Shown here one piece after another: positions 1 through 8,930 of a stretch of 64,000 bases of DNA. The DNA is from Sipunculus nudus. Lineage: Eukaryota; Annelida; Sipuncula; Golfingiida; Sipunculidae. A program made the position numbers and the translations under genes. A model generated the notes under the pieces. The model saw only the letters and a program-made list of their open reading frames with translations, ran no database searches and was not told the DNA's origin. The stretch spans positions 14,887,839-14,951,838 of the forward strand of contig CM049316.1 in assembly GCA_026874595.1 (NCBI GenBank), given 5' to 3'. Numbering within the stretch: position 1 is the first letter of the stretch; each line of letters starts with the position of its first letter.

Positions 1-1988
1 TCCCCTCAGTAACTTGCTACAGAAAAACACTCCATGGAACTGGACGGAAGCCTGCGAGGCCAGTTTTCAGCTCAGTAAGGATATGGTTATCAATTCTATG
101 TTTTAGTCCATTATGATATGTCCAAACCAGTTGTCCTAGCAACTGACGCCTCTCCATATGGTCTGGGGGCTGTTTTGTCACACATTGTAGATGGGCAGGA
201 GCGACCCATAGCATTTGCGTCCCGTGTCTTGACTAAGGCAGAGAAACAGTATTCTCAAATTGATAAAGAAGCCTTAGCTATCATGTTTGGGGTTAAGAAA
301 TTCCATCAGTATATTTATAGTCGACACTTCACTTTGGTGACTGACCATAGGCCCTTAACTGCCCTTTTTGGTCCTGCTAAACCTATACCTACACTTGCTG
401 CTGCAAGAATGCAAAGGTGGGCACTGATCTTGAGCGCTTACAATTATACTATACAATACAGAACTTCAGAGAAAAATGCAAATGCAGATTGTTTTTCAAG
501 GTTGCCTTTAGAGTGTAATAATGGCACTACACAGCCAGATCAGGTAGAATTATTTCACATGAATGTATTTGACCAGCTTCCTCTTACTGCAGAGCAGGTT
601 AAGAGAGCAACAAGATATGATCCTTTGCTTAGTAGAGTTTATACAGCTACAATGGATGGCTGGACCAGTAGACATAGTACGGATAAAGATTTGGCCCCTT
701 TTTATCGTTGCCGCATGGAAATCACAACACATCATGTATGTCTCTTGTGGGGCATGAGAGTTATTGTACCAGTTAAATTACAGGCCCATGTGTTAAATGA
801 ATTGCATGAGGGACATTCAGGTATTGTCCGAATGAAGAGTCTTGCTCGGAGTTTTGTTTGGTGGCCCACCATAGATGATGCTATAGAGAAACTCGCGAAA
901 GCATGTAGCTCTTGTCAACAGTCACAGAGGATGCCAGCTACTGTACCAGTGCATCCTTGGTCTTGGCCCACTGGGCCTTGGCAGCGTGTGCATTTAGATT
1001 TTGCTGGCCCATTTATGCAACATATGTATCTCATAGCTGCAGATGCTTTCTCCAAATGGCCAGAGATTACTGTAATGAAAAGCACAACTGCGGCTGAGAC
1101 AGTTAAAACTATACGAGGTTATTTAGCACAGCATGGCATACCCTTACAAATTGTTACGGATAATGGTCCTCAATTTGTCTCTGAGGAGTTTGAGGGTTTC
1201 CCAAGACTAATGGTGTAGAACATGTGCTCACTCCCCCATATTTCCCAGCTACAAATGGTTTAGCCGAGAGAATGGTACAATCCTTTAAACAGGCCATGAA
1301 ATGTGCTAGTCAGGATGCAGGTAGCATACAGGAAAAGATTCACAAGTTCCTTTTGCGCTACCGTATAACACCTCATAGTGTAACTGGAGAGACGCCATCT
1401 AAGTTACTTATAGGTAGGAATTTACGTTCCAAATTGGATCTGTTAAGACCAGATTTGTTGACTAAACTCCAGTCTCAACAAACTGCTCAGGTGTTAACTG
1501 AGAAACCGGCAAAACATTTTGTTGTGGGTCAGTTTGTTTGGTTGAGAAATTTTGCCCGTGGTGATAAATGGGTCCCGGGGAGGATTGAGGTGTGCAGTGG
1601 AACTAGACATTATAAAGTGAGAACTGTCAGTGGTCAGTTATGCAGAAGGCATGTTAATCAGTTAAGAGAGAGAACCCAATTTGAGGATGACTCTGAGAGT
1701 CCTAAAATTGATGAGTGTCCTGATTCCACTGATGTAAACATTGATGTAAACACTGATGTAAATATTGATGTAAACACTGAGAATAACTTTGATGAAGTCA
1801 TAGACGCTTCTGACAGTGAGAGTTTGTTTTCAGTAGGTTTAGCTGATACTTTTATGGATGATCAGGATTGTCAGTCTGTTACTGCACAGCCAGGAACAGA
1901 GACTAAAACTGGGAATATTGCTGTTCAGGAAATTAGGAAGTCAAGTAGGCCTAAGAAAGCTCCTAGTAGGCTTATAGAGGAGCCATAG
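1..1988 (+). pseudogene. gypsy pol fragment: RNase H and integrase, two frameshifts
   Basis: Would make the RNase H and integrase parts of a retrotransposon polyprotein. Visible in order: the end of the RT connection (2-103), RNase H with LATDASPYGLGAVLSH and VTDHRPL, the integrase zinc finger (His about residues 224-233 and Cys 263/266 of the ORF from 118), and the integrase core with Asp at 997 (HLDFAGP), Asp at 1159 (VTDNGPQF) and Glu at 1266 (NGLAERMVQ), a normal D-D-35-E spacing. A GPY/F-like C-terminal module follows (VWLRNF, RRHVNQLR), then a short D-V-N-I/T repeat near 1731-1770. The reading frame shifts by one base in a T run near 101-105 and again near 1200 (TTTCCCAAG), so the copy is dead although the catalytic residues survive. 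The final stop is at 1986-1988. Confidence 0.88.
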
Positions 1989-2313
1989 AAGTGGTGAACA
2001 TTATTCCTGTAATATTGTGTTTTCTTAATGTACTGTTTAATTAACACTTATATTAGATATCATATCCAGGGTTGCATCACAGTCATTCATGTGTTCAATC
2101 AAGTAGGAGACTACAAGCACATGAAGTATACGTTTTATTGTAATATACCATTGGTCTTCACAAATTCAGTAACTGCTTACATTGAAACTTAATGTTAACC
2201 CTTTTACGACTGAGTCTCAGACATTAACATGACATCTGTAAATGCTGCAATATTTATACGACAATAGTAATACATTTTCTGAACGGCTACTTCATGTTTA
2301 AGGGTGGAGGAGA
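1989..2313 (+). other. gypsy 3' non-coding region with polypurine tract
   Basis: AT-rich, no ORF. It ends in a purine run, GGGTGGAGGAGA (2302-2313), directly against the LTR, as expected for the plus-strand primer. Confidence 0.65.
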
Positions 2314-2500
2314 TGTTATGTTCGTGTTGTCTGTCTCTGTTATGTAAATGTGCACGAAGGTGCGTTCTACATCATGCGAGTCTGCATGTGACGTCATCGC
2401 TTCTGGGAAAGAAGCAGTTGGAGCCATTAAAGGATTTAAAGTTAAAACGTGTCTTGATTGTCTGTTCTAAGTTTCGCCATCGAGAACCAAATACATAACA
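2314..2500 (+). repeat. 3' LTR of the gypsy element, 187 bp
   Basis: It starts TGTTATG and ends CATAACA, perfect 7-bp inverted termini in the TG...CA form, and lies directly after a polypurine tract. The 5' LTR is outside the window, so LTR identity and the target duplication cannot be checked. The next bases (CTTTA) would be the right copy of a 5-bp duplication. Confidence 0.75.
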
Positions 2501-3657
2501 CTTTAGTACCAATTAGTCAATCTAACCTCTTGTGTTTTATAGCATTCTTGGCTGACAAATTAAGTTACACTTCAGTGAAACAATACTTGAATATGGTTAG
2601 ACCTGCAACAGGTCGAGGAATAATTTTTTTTTTCATTTTTTGGTATCACCTTTATTAATGTTCAGTGATCATTTTATAATTCATGTATTGGCCCCTTCTG
2701 TGGGGTGCAAATAGTTTACTTTCTTTCTCCAGGGGGCCCTACTATCACTAAGGGGTAAGGACTACATGAGAATCGAGCACACAGACGCCACCTGTAGTTA
2801 TATTTGTGAATTACTGGAACTGGTCATCCCAGCAACAGGGCAGCTGGACATAGGGTCAACAGAGTAACAGAATAGGGGTTACTTTTACTTGGGGTATATT
2901 TATGTAAAATCAGAAACAGACAAAATTATAGGGACCTACGCAGGTCTAGAATATGGTCAGAATGTTGCATGAACTAGCTGGATATGCAAATCCAATGAAG
3001 GATAATATCAAGACGTCACTTGTGATGCAAGGTGTCACTGGGAGATAATGCCCAACACAAGTTGCCCATCACTGTTCCAATTCTGCAGGATATATTTAAA
3101 ACTATAGATATTTCTTTACCCAAAGATATTTGCTTTTGGGCCATATGCCTGACAACTTTCTTCAGCTTCTTGAGGAAATCCCATTTGCTCCCTATCTCTA
3201 AGCATGCAGCAAAGTCAGGCGAGTCTCTGGTGAGGAGTTCATTTACCTTTCTCCCGGACGGCGTAGTCCTTGAGGTGCACAAATCCAAGACTATTCAGTT
3301 TAAACAGAGATCCTTGTCCATACCACTCCCACGTAATTCCGACTCTCCATTATGTCCAACCCAGGCTTTACTACTTCATTTCCATGTTTCACCAGCAGAA
3401 CCCAGAGAATCAGCTTTTCTTTTTGTGCAAAATAGGACCCCTCAAATCATGACTTACTGTATGTTTATCTCTAAGTTCAGAAGCGTCTTACAGAGTTGTG
3501 GGTTGAAACTGGAGCTGTATGCTGGGCATAGCTTTCGTAGGGGGGAGCCACATTCGCATTCCAATGTAATATACCATCAGATTTCATAAAAATACATGGT
3601 GACTGGCGTAGCCACGCTTATCAGTATTATTTGGCCCCAAGTTTGGAAGAAAAGTTT
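2501..3657 (+). pseudogene. tyrosine recombinase of a DIRS/Ngaro-type (or Crypton-like) element, broken
   Basis: A tyrosine site-specific recombinase, the integrating enzyme of YR retroelements. After the gypsy LTR the ORF reads through an N-terminal SAM-like segment (FIAFLADKLSYTSVKQYLNM, 2548-2595). It is cut by a small transposon (2598-2948), resumes at 2958 (VRMLHELAGYANPM), shifts frame near 3030, then reads HKLPITVPIL and FLRKSHLLP. Near 3530 it reaches the C-terminal GHSFRRG motif, which supplies the H-x-x-R pair. A frameshift in the G run at about 3540 is followed by the continuing C-terminus (HGDW, then a Y-rich end, stop near 3657). Start and 5' half are lost to the gypsy insertion. 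The split repeats just downstream favour a retroelement over a Crypton. Confidence 0.75.
2598..2948. mobile_element. small TIR transposon (MULE/hAT-like MITE), 351 bp
   Basis: Terminal inverted repeats TAGACCTGC...GCAGGTCTA are flanked by an exact 9-bp duplication, GAATATGGT (2589-2597 and 2949-2957). Removing the insert and one duplication restores the recombinase reading frame (YLNMVRMLHE). A 9-bp duplication is typical of Mutator-like elements; 8 bp (AATATGGT) with hAT ends is the alternative. No ORF. Confidence 0.75.
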
Positions 3658-3725
3658 TAAGTGCCTAAAATGATGGGTGATCACATAACTAAGTAATACC
3701 CCTACTTATGGGTTTGAGTAAGTTT

Positions 3726-3943
3726 GGGGATAATAAATTATGTAGTCGCAGTATACAATTGCAAGGTTTTTATCGAGCATCTGCATCATTTTAGTCTATT
3801 GTGTAGCATATGTGGCGCACGCACATATCATGATTGTCAGCATTGATTCTATTATTGAATGTATGTAAGCTGTCGGGCCAATTGGTCCTGATTTTGGAAT
3901 AAAGTCCTCGATATACCCAAACCCATCTCCTTTTTCATATTAA
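3726..3943 (+). repeat. split direct repeat B1, 218 bp
   Basis: Nearly identical to 4345-4562 (few mismatches); starts GGGGATAATAAATTATGTAG and ends CATATTAA. It lies 70 bp after the recombinase ORF, where PAT/Ngaro-type YR retroelements place B1. Confidence 0.7.
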
Positions 3944-4344
3944 ATTTCTGATTGACTTGGTTAATCAGGAGTTAATATGAAGGGAGGGGGCAGGCCACTG
4001 ATTGGCTAGTAAATATTGACCAAAAGGTGGCGCCCGCGGGGTAGGAAGTCCAAATGCATGGACAGATTGGTCATTTGGCAGCATTGCGGCGAGTGTGCAG
4101 ACACATCATTGGCAAGCTTGAATAACAAACTCAGTACCCACCCACAACCATCCGTGCCGTATCTTAGTAGGATTTTAGGAAAACTAGTTGTAGTTGATTG
4201 TAGTCGTCACCTTACAAGGACTATATGCCTTTTACGAGGGTCATATCTTTTAGATTATAGGAAATATTGTCAAGCATGCTAAACTACATAAACTAATCTA
4301 AATTATATTATCTGATATTTGCTGTTTTAACTTGAGGGGGGGGG
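3944..4344 (+). other. spacer between B repeats, candidate A2 segment
   Basis: 401 bp between the two B copies. In the A1-ORFs-B1-A2-B2 layout this would be A2, whose partner A1 would lie left of the window. It holds an open frame of about 88 codons (4016-4282) with no recognisable domain and ends in a poly-G run. Confidence 0.4.
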
Positions 4345-4562
4345 GGGGATAATAAATTATGTAGTCCCAGTATACAATTGCAAGGTTTTTATCGAGCATC
4401 TGCATCATTTTAGTCTATTGTGTAGCATATGTGGCGCACGCACATATCATGATTGTCAGCATTGATTCTATTATTGTATGTAAGTAAGCTGTCGGGCCAA
4501 TTGGTCCTGATTCTGGAATAAAGTCCTCAATATACCCAAACCGGTCTCCTTATTCATATTAA
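4345..4562 (+). repeat. split direct repeat B2, 218 bp
   Basis: Second copy of the B repeat, 619 bp downstream of B1, ending the older YR retroelement. Beyond CATATTAA the two copies stop matching. Confidence 0.7.
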
Positions 4563-5035
4563 TATATAAATATAATTTGCATGTGCAGCTGCTGTTGCTT
4601 ATTCCTTCATGAATTGCTATCCTATAAATGAACAAAAATTATATATATATAAAAAATATATTTAGTACAATGAATATGAATGTGTGTACACGAATATATG
4701 TATTTGTGTATATATGTTTATATAGGTAACCTAGTATATCTGTGGCAACACTCATTTGATATAAGAATAGATACTGCTGTGTCGTTTATATTGTTACAGA
4801 AGCCGTTCCAAGAGGGCCGCCGCAGCCATGATTCCTCGAGGAACAATCTGTTTCAGAGTGGTCACCCCGACAGCACATGATTTAACATTCGAGAACCCAG
4901 CCAATGGACATTTTACATTTAGCCTAGCATTACGCTGCATTGAAATGGACTCTTGCCACGAAAGCGTTGCTTATCTTGATTGCGTGCCGAAGCGCATGTG
5001 ATAAAAGTGTCTGTAACCTAGCCAATGGACATATT
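4563..5035. other. no gene seen
   Basis: AT-rich, with short AT runs near 4640-4710. A short phrase (AGCCAATGGACAT) occurs twice (4899 and 5018). No credible ORF. Confidence 0.5.
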
Positions 5036-6158
5036 GTCATGATTGATAATCATTATTTATATTTTTCAATGTATGGTAATCATTTGTATTCAGATTTAAA
5101 GTGATCATTATTGTATTATTAAATATTATTGGAGAAAGTATTATACTTTAAAGAACACACCATTATATTATTCATGTTATATGATGGTGAAAGGAATTTG
5201 GATAGTTATGAAACCAGGGGATCTATCAGAAAGATAAGTTTGAGGTAATGCCCTCAGCAAAAGAGATAAGCATTACATCAAGAGGTTTACACACATCCAA
5301 ATAACACTATATCAGTAAAATAAGTCGTGGGTGCGCTCTGGAATGAGAGTATATCACACACACATTCTGACTCTCGGCATAGCTTAACAGAGTGAAACAT
5401 ACATCACACATTGAAACTGCTGAACTTTCAGATATCAAGCTCTCTCACATGTCACAGAACCATGCTTACCATAAATTGTAACCCCTTAAAGGTGGAAGGA
5501 ATGTAATAAGGGGGAGATACCAGATTCATTGCCCACATAAGCAGAACAGAGAACTGTGATAAATGAAATTTATAGGTTTTTAGTATATACAAGTCTGGGC
5601 AGAGAGAACCCCCATGAGTATATATAGAGGAGAGGTAGGTAGAGCGTAATGTGATAGAAATTGAGAGCTGGGCAGACACACAGTCTGTCAGTTCGTCACT
5701 CAGTCAGTCAGCAAGTCAAGGTCGTCTCCAGGGTCTTCATCTGCTGGGCCTCTCTGCCGTAACAAAGGTACATGTTAGCCTCTCTGTAACAACCATGAGG
5801 TAACTAACAGAAGTTTCATGCTGATTAGTAAAGAGACTGATACAATCTGCTCGTGTTCAGTGACTGAAGTGAAGTGCTATATTAGTGTGTAATGGACTGA
5901 ATTGAAGAATTTTAATATGTAAGGAGAACAGACTGACTTGAATTCATTGAGAACTATTAAGAAGATGACTGTCATGTGAAGTGCTGAATTGTGTAAAATG
6001 AAGAATTACTACTGTGATGCATTACTGTCAACATCAGAGAGACAATTGTATTGATTAATGATTATGACAACTGTTCAGAATAAAGAGACTTGATTCCAAT
6101 CTATCTCTTGTTATATCTGGGTCATCCCCCCCCCCCCCCCACCGGCCTTATAACAACT
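5036..6158 (+). repeat. 5' LTR of a second gypsy-type element
   Basis: A candidate LTR of about 1.1 kb, starting TGTCATGATTG and ending ...CTTATAACA. A TATA box (TATATATAG, about 5617) precedes the likely transcript start, and an AATAAA signal lies near 6080. Just after it, TGGTGGAGAACCGGGG (6161) looks like a tRNA primer-binding site, followed by gag. The right edge is well supported; the left edge is chosen from the TG start and is uncertain. Confidence 0.6.
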
Positions 6159-6227
6159 GGTGGAGAACCGGGGCATAATAAAGTAATGAACGACGAACAA
6201 TAAAACAGTGAAATTTAAGGACTGAAA

Positions 6228-6872
6228 ATGGCTAGTGAAAATCTCAAAATTTTAACAACAGAAGAACATTTCTGGACTCAACCCCAGTATGGACTGTAGA
6301 TCAAATTGGGGAGAATGCCCTACCAATATTTTCGGGATCTGAGGATGCTGAGCATTGGCTTGAACGATTCAATTGTGTGGCAAAACTTTCTGGCTGGTTA
6401 CCACTCAAAGAATCTACAAGTTCACCAGACAAACGCACAGCAGTGTTTTTGATTACCTTAAGACACAGTAGTGCAGCTGACTTCTTGTATAGCACATTAC
6501 CAGAAACAGTTAAAGAATCATTTAGTAAGTTATCAGAGGCATTTTTACAATGCTTTAATAATGATGAAGGACTTTGTTTGCTGAGACTCAAGGAGTTTCA
6601 GGAAAGAAAATTGAGACCTGGAGAAACTGTTGACCAGTTTGTAGATGAAATTCAGGCTATGGGACAAAATCTTGAAAAAATGAAAGAGACATTAATGATG
6701 CAATAAAAATGGGCTTGCCAGTTAATATGCAACATATATTTGTGGACGGTAAGGAACCAAAAAACATACATCTTAAAAATATGGAGTCTATGGATGGGAA
6801 AATTGATAAATTACCTCTACCTACCATAATCAAACAGGAAGTTATTGAAATTAAAGATTTTTATTGGTTTTA
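6228..6872 (+). pseudogene. gypsy gag (capsid) fragment
   Basis: Would encode the capsid part of a Ty3/gypsy Gag. The ORF opens at ATG 6228 but meets a stop at 6297-6299. The matching continuation is in another frame (FSGSEDAEHWLERF from about 6327 and KEFQERKLRPGETVDQF near 6595), giving a typical retrotransposon-gag arrangement of W-F...L...L-F. A second frameshift near 6680-6700 moves the frame again (GLPVNMQHIF) before homology ends at about 6872. No zinc knuckle, protease or pol follows, so the element is truncated right after capsid. It is a different family from the copy at 1-2500. Confidence 0.75.
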
Positions 6873-7060
6873 AGTGTAAATTTTTCTGTTTCCGTCACCA
6901 TACTGTGTTGGATTATACCTGATACACTTAGATTTTGAATCAAAAACCAAAATTTTTTAACAGTTAAAGTGTAAATTAACTGTTCTCGTCACCATATTGT
7001 GTTGGATTTTAACTGATTTACTTGGATTTTTAATCGATTTTAAGTGTATGTTTCACCATT
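6862..7060 (+). repeat. diverged ~90-bp tandem repeat
   Basis: Two full units and a partial third, each opening with (T)TAAGTGTA and containing TCACCATA(C/T)TGTGTTGGAT. The phrase TGTGTTGGATTTTA...CTTGGATT recurs in the 1.68-kb tandem units (e.g. 9485-9515), linking the two. Confidence 0.6.
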
Positions 7061-7209
7061 TGCGTACCCAGTTGTTAAACCGCCAAGCCTCACTCTGGGA
7101 TCTGGCGGGGAAACTATCAGGCAGGAATCATTGTGCGGTCAAGCCACTGGTGTGAAAACTCTGTTTTATTTTAACTCAGCAAGTCAGTTTTTGTATCTTC
7201 TGAATCAAA

Positions 7210-8536
7210 ATGCCAAAGGTAAAGAACCAACCTAGAAGAATTTCTTAGGGAAACTGCAAGTACTGTGATAAAAACTTCAACTCTAGAGATGAGATGGTGG
7301 AGCACCATATCAACAAGAAAGCCTGTCCCACTTGTTGGAGAGCTAAAACTCACTCATCCCAAGTGAATTATCACAAGGACTCAGATACAGAAGTGAACGA
7401 GGTGGTTATCATCAAGAACAGCCCACAGGTAAGTCCAAATGGCGGATGGCTGACGGCACGAAATGAAAACTGCATATCAAATCAGGATAAAACCCTACAG
7501 AGCCCCGTACCCAGACCTAGTTGTTTGCAACGTACAGTTCCAGACATGGCCAACTTTCCAGCTCTGAACAGGGTAAAGGCTAGTTCCTTGCGGGACATAT
7601 CTTATGCAAGGGAAAGGTGTGAACTGTGTGGAATTAACAATGATGACCACCCTTTCCAGCACACCACGATGGAATGGGACTATTATGTGATGATGCAGGC
7701 AAGCTATATCTAACGTTATATTTCGGGTATATACAGGGGAGCTTGTGTAGTGTAATGGGCTTATCATTCTGCCGGCTTATGGGAGCGATCAGGGTTCAAG
7801 TTTTCCTTTTCAGTTTGTTAAACAATTGTTATTTGATTTTATAAGTAAAACTAGAAAGTTTAATTTTCTGTGCATTTTTAATAGGACACTTCGTCTGACG
7901 AACAAGGAAATTGCCTGGTGTGCAGAAAGAATTTGTACGAACCACCTTACCACCCAGAAGGCCACACTTAAAATGAACTGGTGGAGTCCATCCCGGCTGA
8001 CCTGTTGATGATGGCTAATTCTTAAGCTGAGGGAATGAACATGTTTCAAACAGATGTGAATACCGACATTGAAGATAAAGGAGAAAACAGTAGTGTTCCA
8101 GTAGCTCTGAAACAATTGGTGAGCGAATCGCCCCTGGCCAAACCTCTGCCCAGTTCCCTGGTTTAACCTACAAAACTGGAACCTAAACCTGGTGTACTGT
8201 CATGAAGCCAGGAAGAACTGGAGGATTTTCTCAAATCTAGTAAGTATAATATATTTTATACATATACATATTATATGTAATAAAGATCAATACAAACAGA
8301 GACTAACACGTATTATTTACATTTTTGTCTTCCTAACAGTAGAACCTAATATGAAGAATCAAGATGAGATTCCTGATTTAGATTGGACCCTCGACGAAGT
8401 GGAGGTCATAGAAAACAACCCCGAATCAACACAGGAACCCTTGGTGCAGCAGCTTCCTAATGAATATGTGAAAGAGATGAACCGTGTGAGGTTTCACCAA
8501 ACCAAAATCCAGGAAATCGTCTCCTCTGTATTTTAA
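7210..8536 (+). pseudogene. multi-exon C2H2 zinc-finger-like gene, disabled
   Basis: Not recognised as a named gene. From ATG 7210 it reads a C2H2-like finger (CKYCDKNF...H..H) after an in-frame TAG at 7246-7248. The frame stays open to 7713 and includes a second Cys-x-x-Cys site (ERCELCG). Possible exon ends are CAG|GTAAGT at 7429 or a GC donor at 7699. An exon from 7885 after TTTTTAATAG starts in phase 0 and has another C-x-x-C (NCLVCRKNL), but carries in-frame stops near 7960, 8024 and 8163. A final intron (about 8242-8339) has matching phase-1 borders (TCT A|GTAAGT ... CAG|TA GAA). The last exon ends at TAA 8534-8536. Correct splice phases with several stops indicate a once-real gene. A 125-bp part (8033-8157) is repeated in the downstream array. 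Confidence 0.6.
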
Positions 8537-8589
8537 CGTAAGGCAGTGGCCAATAATAAGAAATAAGTTATAATTTTTACAGAGACATT

Positions 8590-8889
8590 AAATGTTTTGA
8601 TTGTATGTGATTTGTGTAAACATTCCAATAAAGACTTGGGCAAGCATATATTTTTACACTGTGAAATCTTTATTGAATTATATGATAAGTTTTGGGATTC
8701 TTTAACAGATGTCTTAGGCACCACATACAGTGGAACTTTATTTTATAAGTCTGATGATGAGATAATAAACATTCTATTGGGAGCAGAATGGAAACTTACC
8801 CTTTAAGGAACAGGAGGTATATGATGATTTTATATGTGTTGTAGCAGACTTTGCACAGCATATTGTCAAATTACTGAAAAATGCTTAGA
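8590..8889 (+). pseudogene. LINE ORF2 C-terminal fragment
   Basis: The frame from about 8597 shows CDLCKH...GKHIFLHC, the Cys-x2-Cys...His...Cys cluster at the C-terminus of many non-LTR retrotransposon RT proteins, followed by YDKFWDSLTDVLG. A frameshift near 8800 moves the end of the ORF (EQEVYDDFICVVADFAQHIV) to another frame, with a stop at about 8887. Only the last ~100 residues remain. The LINE clade cannot be given. Confidence 0.6.
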
Positions 8890-8930
8890 TCTTAGAACTG
8901 AAACTGTATAAATATATGTGACTGGATCAT

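Larger units (their letters stand above)
1..2500 (+). mobile_element. Ty3/gypsy LTR retrotransposon, 3' part (Mag-like lineage)
   Basis: The right-hand part of an LTR retrotransposon: the tail of pol, a short non-coding stretch, a polypurine tract and the 3' LTR. The reverse transcriptase, protease, gag and 5' LTR would lie left of the window. The lineage call (Mag/C-clade, the clade that includes bivalve Steamer-like elements) rests on the RNase H and integrase wording and the very short LTR, so it is inference. The element interrupts an older tyrosine-recombinase ORF that resumes directly at 2501. Confidence 0.85.
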
